A program made the position numbers and the translations under genes. The notes below the pieces were generated by a model. The model ran no database searches, was not told the origin of the DNA, and was given only the letters and a program-made list of their open reading frames with translations. Positions 1-5,056 of a DNA stretch of 5,056 bases are shown here, piece after piece. Positions within the stretch are counted from its first letter, which is position 1, and each line of letters opens with the position of its first letter. This DNA is from CAZAGD01 sp049699975 (GTDB taxonomy: Bacteria; Desulfobacterota; SM23-61), in contig JBNAWB010000228.1 in the NCBI GenBank assembly GCA_049699975.1, positions 1 to 5,056 of the forward strand, written 5' to 3'.

Positions 1-71
1 ACCCTCCCCTCTCCCCAGGCGTGGGGAGAGGGTTAGGTCGGAATCGACTCGTACCAAGGTGAGGAGTTAAG
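1..71 (+). repeat. Left terminal repeat with hairpin module
   Basis: Bases 18-71 match the reverse complement of 5003-5056 at 52 of 54 positions; the first 38 (18-55) are identical and the differences are at 56 and 65. The outer part forms a perfect hairpin: 7-17 pairs with 22-32 (11 bp) around a GGCG loop, and 3-5 with 35-37 can add a short outer stem. Inside it, 36-55 is an imperfect 20-bp dyad (14 of 20 symmetric) centred on GAATCGACTC. The unit looks like a dispersed intergenic palindromic repeat rather than a transposase-bearing element, since no transposase is present. No U-rich tract follows the hairpin on either strand, so I do not call it an intrinsic terminator, although it lies downstream of the last gene. 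Confidence 0.85.
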
Positions 72-116
72 CACAGTAGATGGCATTTACATAATGCTCT
101 TAATAATAAATGCTCT

Positions 117-1040
117 TCAAATATTAAAAACACGCGCGGCATTTTCGCCTAAAATCATTTGCTTTTCTTTATCATTAAAGGGTAATTTCTGTATCTTTTC
201 TATTGCCGGCAGCGGATCAAACCACGGCCAATCTGAGCCGAAAAGAACTCGAGAAACCCCGATCGCCCTGATGAATTCAACTATTTCCTCATCGTTAAAA
301 AATTTTTTATCACTTTCTAAGCCAGTAATGACTGCGGAAGTGTCCAGATATATATTTCCAAATTTTTGGGCCACTTCTAATGATTCCGTAAAGAAACTTT
401 TCCCCAAATGAGCCAAGATGATCTTTAACTTAGGAAATTCCTTAGCCACTTCTGCAAAATTAATTGGTCGGGAGAAATCAAATTCTTTGTAGCCAGCAAT
501 GTCCGCAGTTCCAGCGTGGAATAAAATGGGCAGATTCATTTTTTCAGCTTGCGCATAAGCCGGCCATAATCGCCGATCCTGGGGATAAAACCTGTTAGCC
601 ACAGGGTGAAGCTTTAAGCCGCGAGCTCCGTGTTCTTTAGCCATTTTTTCAATTTCTGCTATCATTTCTTCACGACTCTGCAGAAGATCAACACTTATCA
701 GAGAAATTAAACTCGAATTTTCTCTGGCCACCTGACAAGTCCATAGGTTACGCCTTTGCATTCTGCCGATTATTTCTTCATCTATCTTTTTTGAGGCAGT
801 CTCCCTTTCTTCAGGGCTAAGGGAGGCAGGCAATCTTTTTAAGGCCGCTTGTTGCATATCATACGTGGGCGTCATATTCGCTTGAACAGCCTGGATAATT
901 CCTCCTTTAGCCATTACCTTTAAAAGTTCGGGGATGGTTCCCGAGCAGCCCGAATGACCTGCGCCCTGCAGAGCTTGTTCGCCGATGGCTGCTGTAGGAT
1001 AAGTATGGACATGAGCATCTATAATAGTTAAAGAACTCAT
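117..1040 (-). CDS. Amidohydrolase-2 family metal-dependent hydrolase/decarboxylase
   Basis: A 307-residue cytoplasmic TIM-barrel protein of the amidohydrolase-related family (COG2159 type), which includes ACMSD-like decarboxylases and lactone or amide hydrolases. The metal-site pattern is complete: HxH at H10 and H12 after the first strand (DAHVH), GLKLHP at 141-146, H175 in ILFHAG, H211 in LAHLGK, and D270 in LFGSDWPW. The N-terminal HxH differs from the ExH seen in gamma-resorcylate decarboxylases, so hydrolase or ACMSD-like chemistry is more natural. Length is normal for the family and there is no signal peptide. The ATG at 1040 overlaps the TGA of the upstream ligase gene (ATGA), with AAGGAG (1051-1046) five bases before it, so the two are translationally coupled and the start is well supported. 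The family is certain; the reaction and substrate are not. Its place at the end of a CoA-pathway operon suggests a ring-opening, hydrolytic or decarboxylating step on the substrate or an intermediate. Confidence 0.9.
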   Translation of the reverse strand: MSSLTIIDAHVHTYPTAAIGEQALQGAGHSGCSGTIPELLKVMAKGGIIQAVQANMTPTYDMQQAALKRLPASLSPEERETASKKIDEEIIGRMQRRNLWTCQVARENSSLISLISVDLLQSREEMIAEIEKMAKEHGARGLKLHPVANRFYPQDRRLWPAYAQAEKMNLPILFHAGTADIAGYKEFDFSRPINFAEVAKEFPKLKIILAHLGKSFFTESLEVAQKFGNIYLDTSAVITGLESDKKFFNDEEIVEFIRAIGVSRVLFGSDWPWFDPLPAIEKIQKLPFNDKEKQMILGENAARVFNI

Positions 1041-2569
1041 CTGGTCTCCTTCTTTTCTTCTGGATCAAAACGATTTCTCAACTCCTTATACAAAACCTTG
1101 CCTAACTGGTTTTTAGGTAATTCTTCTACGAAAGCCACTTGCCGAGGTCGTTTATAACTGGCCAACCTTTCCTTACAGAAATTTATGATTTCTTCTTCAC
1201 TTACTTGTGCTCCAGATCTTAAAACCACCACCGCCATAACCCGTTCTCCCCATTCTTTATCCTTTACTCCTATTACGGCAGCCTCTTGCACGGCCGGGTG
1301 TAGAAGCAGGATTCGCTCCACCTCTGCCGGATAAATATTTTCACCGCCGCTGATAATTAAATCAGAACGGCGGACTGCCAAATATTGGTAGCCTTCTTCA
1401 TCAACGCGGGCTAGATCACCTGTGTAAATCCACCCCTCCCGCAAAGCTTTGGCTGTTGCTTCCGGATTCTTATAGTATTCTTTCATCACTGCTGGACCTT
1501 TGACGAGAATCTCCCCTACTTCATCGCCTTTTACATCTTCCCCTTTTTCATTTACCACGCGCACCATCTGGCTGAAATGGGCGCGGCCGACGGAACCAGG
1601 TTTGCGCAGGGCATCGCGATGAGGCAAAAATGTCGTTAGCGGCCCGCCTTCGGTCAAACCCATCAAATCATCCAAGGTGGCCGTGGGGAAAGACTTCATT
1701 ATTCTTTCTTTCATCTCCGGAGGAGTAACGGCTCCACCGGTAAAGAGTAGCCGTACGGAAGAGAGATCGTAAGCCGAAAATTGGGGATGTTCTATCATCC
1801 TTTGAAACATGGTGGGGACAGCGAAGAAAGCAGTTATTTTCTCTCGAGCAATAATCTCGAAAAAATCTGGTAAGGAAAAAGAGGGAAGAATAACCACTGT
1901 GCCCCCAATAAAAATGGTTGAGAAGAGCATCGTATGACCAGCAGCTATATGGAAAAGAGGGGTAGTAATAGCAAAGATATCTGAAGGCCGCAATCCTGTA
2001 TCCACTAACATGTTTAAACTATTCCAGATGCGGCTTTTATGAGTATGAACTACTCCCTTGGGGAAACCGGTGGTTCCCGAGGTATACATAATAGAATGTT
2101 CATCTTCTTCCCTAACCTTAATATTAGGCTCTTCGGGATGGGAATTAGACAAGATATCTTCATACACCGAGCCTTCACCCACTTCCATGTATTTCTTCAC
2201 TTTATCCAATTGGGGGAGCAACCCTTGGGCTACTTCCCTAAATTCTGCGCCATAGAAAAAGAAGGAAGCATCGGCATTAACGATGACATAGCGAAGTTCA
2301 TCTGCGCGGAGACGAAAATTTAGTGGAACGGAAAGGGCGCCTATTTTGCTTAAGGCAAAAGATATTTCCGCAAATTCGCTGCAATTGGGCAGAAGATAAG
2401 CTACTTTATCACCCTTGCCTACGCCCATCTTCAAAAGGGCATTAGCTAAGCGATTGACTCTTTCGTTAAAAATCTTGTAAGAGTACCGCTTTCTCCCAAA
2501 GATCACCGCTATCTTATGGGGATATTCATGTACATTCCGTAAAAGGAAATACGGCACATTAATGTTCAT
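1037..2569 (-). CDS. AMP-forming acyl-CoA ligase (class I adenylate-forming)
   Basis: A 510-residue ANL-superfamily enzyme expected to activate a carboxylic acid with ATP and CoA, giving acyl-CoA, AMP and pyrophosphate. Core motifs appear in order: the P-loop YTSGTTGFPKG at 162-172; TGGA at 277-280; GLTEG at 304-308 (the A5 motif, with Met303 where Tyr is common); YTGDL at 382-386 with ribose-binding D385; the hinge region RRSDLIISGGENIYPAEVE at 400-418; and the C-terminal PKNQLGK at 485-491 with catalytic K491. All catalytic residues are present and the length is typical, so it should be active. It resembles medium/long-chain or aromatic/alicyclic acid ligases, but motifs do not separate these. 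The ATG at 2569 has only a weak GGTGGG six bases upstream (2581-2576), beside a dispersed repeat. The N-terminus aligns naturally with the family from this Met. Its stop overlaps the start of the amidohydrolase gene. A 359-bp gap and a possible promoter separate it from the cyclase gene. Confidence 0.93.
   Translation of the reverse strand: MNINVPYFLLRNVHEYPHKIAVIFGRKRYSYKIFNERVNRLANALLKMGVGKGDKVAYLLPNCSEFAEISFALSKIGALSVPLNFRLRADELRYVIVNADASFFFYGAEFREVAQGLLPQLDKVKKYMEVGEGSVYEDILSNSHPEEPNIKVREEDEHSIMYTSGTTGFPKGVVHTHKSRIWNSLNMLVDTGLRPSDIFAITTPLFHIAAGHTMLFSTIFIGGTVVILPSFSLPDFFEIIAREKITAFFAVPTMFQRMIEHPQFSAYDLSSVRLLFTGGAVTPPEMKERIMKSFPTATLDDLMGLTEGGPLTTFLPHRDALRKPGSVGRAHFSQMVRVVNEKGEDVKGDEVGEILVKGPAVMKEYYKNPEATAKALREGWIYTGDLARVDEEGYQYLAVRRSDLIISGGENIYPAEVERILLLHPAVQEAAVIGVKDKEWGERVMAVVVLRSGAQVSEEEIINFCKERLASYKRPRQVAFVEELPKNQLGKVLYKELRNRFDPEEKKETR
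1046..1051 (-). promoter_or_regulatory. Ribosome binding site of the amidohydrolase gene
   Basis: AAGGAG lies five bases before the ATG at 1040, inside the last codons of the acyl-CoA ligase gene. With the ATGA overlap it allows both coupled and independent initiation on the shared mRNA. Confidence 0.8.
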
Positions 2570-2575
2570 CTTTTT

Positions 2576-2581
2576 CCCACC
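2576..2581 (-). promoter_or_regulatory. Weak ribosome binding site of the acyl-CoA ligase gene
   Basis: GGTGGG, six bases before the ATG at 2569, is the only purine-rich match available and is poorer than the AAGGAG sites of the other three genes. It overlaps the edge of a CCGCAGAG-like repeat copy (2580-2606), so this leader may have been shaped by repeat insertion. Confidence 0.4.
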
Positions 2582-2655
2582 GCGGAGAACGCCAAGAAGG
2601 GAGAGGAAAAATAAAAATTATTAAATTTGCCGCAGAGGATAAAGAGCTCACCGAG
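2580..2655 (+). repeat. Two diverged CCGCAGAG-type repeat copies
   Basis: The plus strand carries CCGCGGAGAACGCCAAGAAG beginning at 2580 and CCGCAGAGGATAAAGAGCTC beginning at 2630. Both are purine-rich, and both resemble the dispersed CCGCAGAG-GACGCAGAG intergenic sequence I know from many bacterial genomes. They are separated by an A+T-rich spacer (about 2607-2627). The first copy ends next to the start region of the acyl-CoA ligase gene. Similarity between the copies is modest, so common origin is an inference. Confidence 0.45.
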
Positions 2656-2666
2656 AATTTAAAGTT

Positions 2667-2712
2667 AACCCCTCCTTCCTCCCCTTAATTTAAGGGGAGG
2701 TTAGGTGGGGTT
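2667..2712. repeat. Palindromic intergenic repeat
   Basis: An inner perfect stem pairs 2678-2688 with 2690-2700 (CCTCCCCTTAA and its complement). An outer stem pairs AACCCC (2667-2672) with GGGGTT (2707-2712), with an imperfect middle section carrying a bulge. Its right arm, GGGGAGGTTAGGT, resembles GGGGAGAGGGTTAGGT in the terminal repeat at 23-38, so the two appear to be related classes of one kind of dispersed palindrome. It lacks a following T tract on either strand and is not an obvious terminator. Confidence 0.75.
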
Positions 2713-2738
2713 ATAGAATTTGCCAAGTAGAGAGTGAA
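2710..2738 (-). promoter_or_regulatory. Possible sigma-70-type promoter for ligase-amidohydrolase
   Basis: Reading the minus strand, TTCACT (2738-2733, 4 of 6 matches to TTGACA) is followed after exactly 17 bases by TATAAC (2715-2710, 5 of 6 matches to TATAAT). Initiation would fall near 2703, in the outer arm of the palindromic repeat at 2667-2712, leaving a leader of about 135 nt before the ligase ATG. In AT-rich DNA such matches arise by chance fairly often, so this is only a candidate. It would make the ligase and amidohydrolase genes a separately expressed sub-operon. Confidence 0.35.
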
Positions 2739-2928
2739 AATTTTAGGCCAAGGGTTTATTCCTGGCCGCATTTTCGGCTTGCTCTATGTTTTTTCCTTAA
2801 TTATCCAGGCACTCATCCTTCCAGGGCAAATGATATTTTTTATTTTCCTCTATGCGCTCTCTGCAGGCTCCGCGAAAAACAAATGTTTGGTTTTTGCCAT
2901 GCCGCGCTCTGTCCCCTGTAGCTCAAAA

Positions 2929-3726
2929 TTAACAAATAGCCACGGGCCTTACCGGAGAAGCGGTGCCTCCTATGATGCGTAAAGGTAAAGCAATGAACAA
3001 AAACTCGTAAACTTTATCCTTGGCCAATTCTTCAAGATTAAGCATTTCTAAGATCTGGATCCCTTTTTGGTTTAATAAAAACACATGGACGGGCAGATCG
3101 TGGGCTGGTGTTCTTTCATAGGCAGTAGTATCTGATCCGGTGAAGGCCATGCCGAATTTGGCCAGCCATTTAGCACCTTCCAAAGAAACCCCGGGTGCTC
3201 CCGTCTCATTTGCTACAAATTTTTTCGGATCAGACCAATATTGAGCCCATCCAGTACGAATGAGGATAGCATCACCCTTTTGAAACGAGATTCCCTCTTT
3301 TTGGGCCGTTAGCTCTAATTCTTGGGGACCAATAGGGAAAGCTGCCGGAAGAACTTTCTTTTTTAATGCTCCAGGCACATCCAAAAGGACACCCCGGCGA
3401 ATGACTGGAGGGGTGGCATCAATACCGATCTTTTTTAGGCCACCTGTATAACTTTGAAGTTTTTCGGCCTCCTGCCCGCCAAATAGTTTTCCTTTCCAAG
3501 AAACATGGCCCAAGGAATCAAGGTGGGTTCCTGTATGGCTTCCGGTAGCGAAAAGATCGTTGGCCGTACTCACTTGGTTAGGGTACATAACATCCCCGTG
3601 CTTTTTGGTCAAAGAAAAGGCAAAGGGCGGATGATTGGGATGATGCGGCATTCCCGGGAAATACGGTTGTCCTAAATCGTAAACTTTACCCTGATTAATT
3701 AATTTTTTTATTTCTTCGGCTTGCAT
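2929..3726 (-). CDS. Cyclase-family protein (kynurenine formamidase/isatin hydrolase-like metal hydrolase)
   Basis: A 265-residue member of the cyclase family (PF04199), divalent-metal hydrolases that include bacterial kynurenine formamidase and isatin hydrolase and open amides or cyclic amides. The diagnostic HxGTHxDxxxH motif lies at 64-74 (H64, H68, D70, H74). RTGWAQYW follows at 157-164, then GSDTTAYE at 197-204, the conserved PVHVFLL at 212-218 (H214) and E227 in ILEMLNLEEL. The C-terminus PLRIIGGTASPVRPVAI (248-264) is the usual family ending, so the protein is complete. I start it at the ATG at 3726, which has AAGGAGGAA (3739-3731) six bases upstream; a longer frame from GTG at 3756 would add ten residues not expected in the family. 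It lies 75 bp after the acyl-CoA dehydrogenase gene, same strand. Substrate specificity is not visible. It may hydrolyse a ring or amide bond in the substrate handled by the neighbouring CoA enzymes. Confidence 0.9.
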   Translation of the reverse strand: MQAEEIKKLINQGKVYDLGQPYFPGMPHHPNHPPFAFSLTKKHGDVMYPNQVSTANDLFATGSHTGTHLDSLGHVSWKGKLFGGQEAEKLQSYTGGLKKIGIDATPPVIRRGVLLDVPGALKKKVLPAAFPIGPQELELTAQKEGISFQKGDAILIRTGWAQYWSDPKKFVANETGAPGVSLEGAKWLAKFGMAFTGSDTTAYERTPAHDLPVHVFLLNQKGIQILEMLNLEELAKDKVYEFLFIALPLRIIGGTASPVRPVAIC

Positions 3727-3730
3727 CTGC

Positions 3731-3739
3731 TTCCTCCTT
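3731..3739 (-). promoter_or_regulatory. Ribosome binding site of the cyclase-family gene
   Basis: AAGGAGGAA lies at ideal spacing (six bases after GGAGG) from the ATG at 3726. It decides the start over the in-frame GTG at 3756. Confidence 0.85.
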
Positions 3740-3757
3740 GGTAATCCCCCTGTCACC

Positions 3758-3788
3758 TCCTTCTCCCTTTCTGGGGAAGAGGGAAGGG
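3758..3788. repeat. Degenerate palindrome between dehydrogenase and cyclase genes
   Basis: Bases 3758-3771 pair with 3775-3788 as a 14-position stem on the plus strand (ten Watson-Crick, three G-T, one mismatch). The same C-rich/G-rich composition is seen in the other palindromes of the window, which suggests a decayed copy of that kind of repeat. It fills most of the 75-bp space between the two genes. The minus-strand transcript folds less well because the G-T pairs become A-C, so a terminator role is unlikely. Confidence 0.5.
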
Positions 3789-3801
3789 TTACTTTTCTTA
3801 T

Positions 3802-4956
3802 CTATTTCTTCTTCTCCTTTAAGAAATGATTAGCAATAATAAGTTGCTGAATTTCTGATGTGCCTTCATAAATTCGCGGGGCACGTACTTCCCGATAGAG
3901 ACGCTCTAAAGGAAAATCATCTACTAATACGCCATAGCCACCGTGTATCTGTACTGCTTGATCTACTACTCGCTGAGCCATCTCCGTAGCGTAATATTTA
4001 GCCATGGAAGATTTAAAGGTTACATCCGGCTGATTATTATCTTTGGCCAAGGCCGCTTGGTACACTAAAAGGCGGGCACAGTTAATCTCCACAATCATAT
4101 TGGCTAATTTCATTTGGATAGCCTGATGCTGGGCAATGGGTTTACCAAATTGGATGCGTTTCTTAGCATAAGCTAAAGCCAAATCGAATGCCTCTTGGGC
4201 AATGCCCACAGCATGGGCGCCCACGGAACAGCGCAGGAGGTCAAGAGTTTGCATAGCTATGATAAAACCTCTTCCTTCTTCTCCTATAAGATTTTTCCGC
4301 GGAACTAAACAATCTTTAAAACTCAATTCGTTGACCACATCAACCGCTAAAATTTCCATCTGTTTAGTAACTTCAAAACCAGGAGTACCTTTTTCGACTA
4401 AAATAGCCGAAATCCCCTTCGTGCCCAAAGAAGGATCTGTTTTGGCAAATAAAATTATATAGTGGGCGATCCCGGCATTAGAAATAAAACATTTTGTTCC
4501 ATTGAGGCGATAAACATCTCCTTCTTTTAGGGCCGAGGTTTTAAGGCTCCCCGCATCCGACCCAGCTTCTGGCTCGGTTAAGGCAAAGGCAGGGATAATT
4601 TCCCCGCTGGCAATTTGCGGCAAAAATTTTTTCTTTAATTCTGAAGAACCAGCTAAGACTAAAGGATAGCTGCCTAATCCTTGAGTAGCAATACTCGCTC
4701 CGGCAAAGTTATGTCCGCGCCCTAACTCTTCTCTGGCCACACAAATAGGTAGAGACCTCACTGTCTCGTAAAGACCTCCGTATTCTTGAGGAACAAGAAG
4801 CCTATAAATTCCCTGGCGGGCCATGCACTTGACAATTTCAATGGGATATTTTTTCCTCTTTTCTATATCAGGAACTAAAGGACGGATTTCTCGATCGACA
4901 AAAGACCTCGTCTCTTCCTGTAATTTTTTTAATTCTGGAGGTAGCTCGAAATTCAT
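3802..4956 (-). CDS. Acyl-CoA dehydrogenase (FAD flavoprotein)
   Basis: A 384-residue soluble acyl-CoA dehydrogenase, expected to oxidise an acyl-CoA to the 2,3-enoyl-CoA using FAD and to pass electrons to electron-transfer flavoprotein. The full fold is present: N-terminal helical domain (about 1-120), FAD/substrate signature FALTEPEAGSDAG at 124-136, beta-domain KCFISNAG at 155-162, RIQFGKPIAQHQAIQ at 267-281, and the C-terminal QIHGGYG (336-342) and IYEGTSEIQ (362-370). E364 occupies the catalytic base position of the short/medium-chain enzymes, so the enzyme should be active. Length is normal. The ATG at 4956 has AAGGAG (4969-4964) seven bases upstream; a TTG at 4989 would add eleven unconserved residues and has no comparable site. 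This is the first gene of the cluster in the window. No etfAB or enoyl-CoA hydratase is visible, so those partners must be encoded elsewhere. Substrate could be a fatty, aromatic side-chain or alicyclic acyl-CoA. Confidence 0.94.
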   Translation of the reverse strand: MNFELPPELKKLQEETRSFVDREIRPLVPDIEKRKKYPIEIVKCMARQGIYRLLVPQEYGGLYETVRSLPICVAREELGRGHNFAGASIATQGLGSYPLVLAGSSELKKKFLPQIASGEIIPAFALTEPEAGSDAGSLKTSALKEGDVYRLNGTKCFISNAGIAHYIILFAKTDPSLGTKGISAILVEKGTPGFEVTKQMEILAVDVVNELSFKDCLVPRKNLIGEEGRGFIIAMQTLDLLRCSVGAHAVGIAQEAFDLALAYAKKRIQFGKPIAQHQAIQMKLANMIVEINCARLLVYQAALAKDNNQPDVTFKSSMAKYYATEMAQRVVDQAVQIHGGYGVLVDDFPLERLYREVRAPRIYEGTSEIQQLIIANHFLKEKKK

Positions 4957-4963
4957 TTCAGAT

Positions 4964-4969
4964 CTCCTT
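4964..4969 (-). promoter_or_regulatory. Ribosome binding site of the acyl-CoA dehydrogenase gene
   Basis: AAGGAG lies seven bases before the ATG at 4956. It decides this start over the in-frame TTG at 4989. Confidence 0.85.
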
Positions 4970-5002
4970 ATTTCGATAATAAATAACAATCATTATGCCG
5001 CT

Positions 5003-5056
5003 CTTAACCCCTCACCTCGGTACGAGTCGATTCCGACCTAACCCTCTCCCCACGCC
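5003..5056 (-). repeat. Right terminal repeat, inverted copy of 18-71
   Basis: This is the reverse complement of 18-71 with 52 of 54 identical positions. It stops within the hairpin loop sequence at the window edge, so the second hairpin arm (equivalent to 1-17) is cut off. The inner dyad lies at 5019-5038. The repeat ends 46 bp upstream of the acyl-CoA dehydrogenase start, so any promoter for the cluster must lie within or very near it. A CATAAT sequence on the minus strand (4997-4992) could be a -10 box but has no credible -35 partner. Confidence 0.85.

Larger units (their letters stand above)
2570..2928. other. 359-bp gap between cyclase and ligase genes
   Basis: From the ligase side the gap holds two CCGCAGAG-like copies (2580-2655), a palindromic repeat (2667-2712), a possible minus-strand promoter (2738-2710), a small hairpin (2746-2767, GGCCA/TGGCC with a further GG/CC pair), and about 160 bp (2768-2928) that I cannot explain. 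No convincing gene is present. On the minus strand a 41-codon open frame (2922-2797) has no ATG, and a 16-codon ATG frame from 2900 is too short to support. On the plus strand a GTG-started frame (2734-2982) encodes a hydrophobic stretch but lacks a ribosome binding site and runs into the cyclase gene. Confidence 0.7.

Noticed and set aside
1..38. Intrinsic terminator for the operon
   Set aside because: The hairpin is strong, but the minus-strand sequence after it is G-rich at the window edge and no U tract is visible on either strand.
93..117. AATGCTCTT direct repeat (93-101 and 109-117) and weak GCATT/AATGC stem (83-97)
   Set aside because: The units are short, occur once as a pair and lie in A+T-rich DNA, so chance is an adequate explanation.
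94..411. Plus-strand 105-codon frame and similar plus-strand frames at 2039-2323, 2058-2255, 4202-4462 and 4823-5041
   Set aside because: Each lies mostly or wholly antisense to a gene with complete catalytic motifs and has no recognisable domain.
2734..2982. Plus-strand 82-codon hydrophobic frame
   Set aside because: It starts with GTG without a ribosome binding site, overlaps the 3' end of the cyclase gene antisense and crosses repeat-derived DNA. There is no recognisable family, so it is kept only as part of the unexplained gap.
3727..3756. Longer cyclase start at GTG 3756
   Set aside because: The GTG lies within a Shine-Dalgarno-like sequence and has no spaced site of its own. The ATG at 3726 has AAGGAGG six bases upstream and fits family length.
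4957..4989. Longer acyl-CoA dehydrogenase start at TTG 4989
   Set aside because: The added eleven residues are not expected for the family, and a strong AAGGAG with good spacing precedes the ATG at 4956.
4991..4997. CATAATG near both repeat ends (90-96 plus strand; 4997-4991 minus strand), as an extension of the inverted repeat
   Set aside because: The distances from the repeat edges differ (18 versus 5 bases) and the surrounding sequence does not align without gaps.

Overview
This window looks like bacterial DNA of middling G+C (mid-40s percent by eye). It carries one metabolic gene cluster read entirely on the minus strand. Three of the four genes have strong AAGGAG-type ribosome binding sites, and the last two overlap by ATGA. 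The enzyme set (acyl-CoA dehydrogenase, cyclase-family metal hydrolase, AMP-forming acyl-CoA ligase, TIM-barrel amidohydrolase) suits a heterotroph that breaks down organic acids as CoA thioesters, plausibly an anaerobe. The taxon cannot be fixed from the sequence. No regulator, transporter, tRNA, rRNA, CRISPR array, transposase or integrase is visible.

Layout in transcription order, from high to low coordinates: acyl-CoA dehydrogenase (4956-3802); a 75-bp gap holding a degenerate palindrome; cyclase-family protein (3726-2929); a 359-bp gap holding a palindromic repeat, two CCGCAGAG-like repeat copies and a possible promoter; acyl-CoA ligase (2569-1037); and amidohydrolase (1040-117), whose start overlaps the ligase stop. 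In the first two genes I place the start downstream of the longest open frame, because a strong Shine-Dalgarno sequence sits just before the internal ATG.

The genes probably work as one pathway. The ligase would activate a carboxylic acid to its CoA thioester and the dehydrogenase would introduce an alpha,beta double bond. The cyclase-family enzyme and the amidohydrolase would carry out metal-dependent hydrolysis (ring, amide or lactone opening) or decarboxylation before or between these steps. The substrate is not deducible; an aromatic, alicyclic or N-heterocyclic acid is my guess.

The most unusual feature is the repeat structure. The window is bracketed by a 54-bp inverted repeat (18-71 and 5003-5056, 52 of 54 identical), which extends at the left into a perfect 11-bp hairpin. 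Related C-rich/G-rich palindromes occupy both internal gaps. The bracket may mean a mobile or recombining cassette. It may equally mean that the assembled piece simply ends in copies of a dispersed repeat, which I consider more likely. The genes themselves look intact and ordinary for their families.
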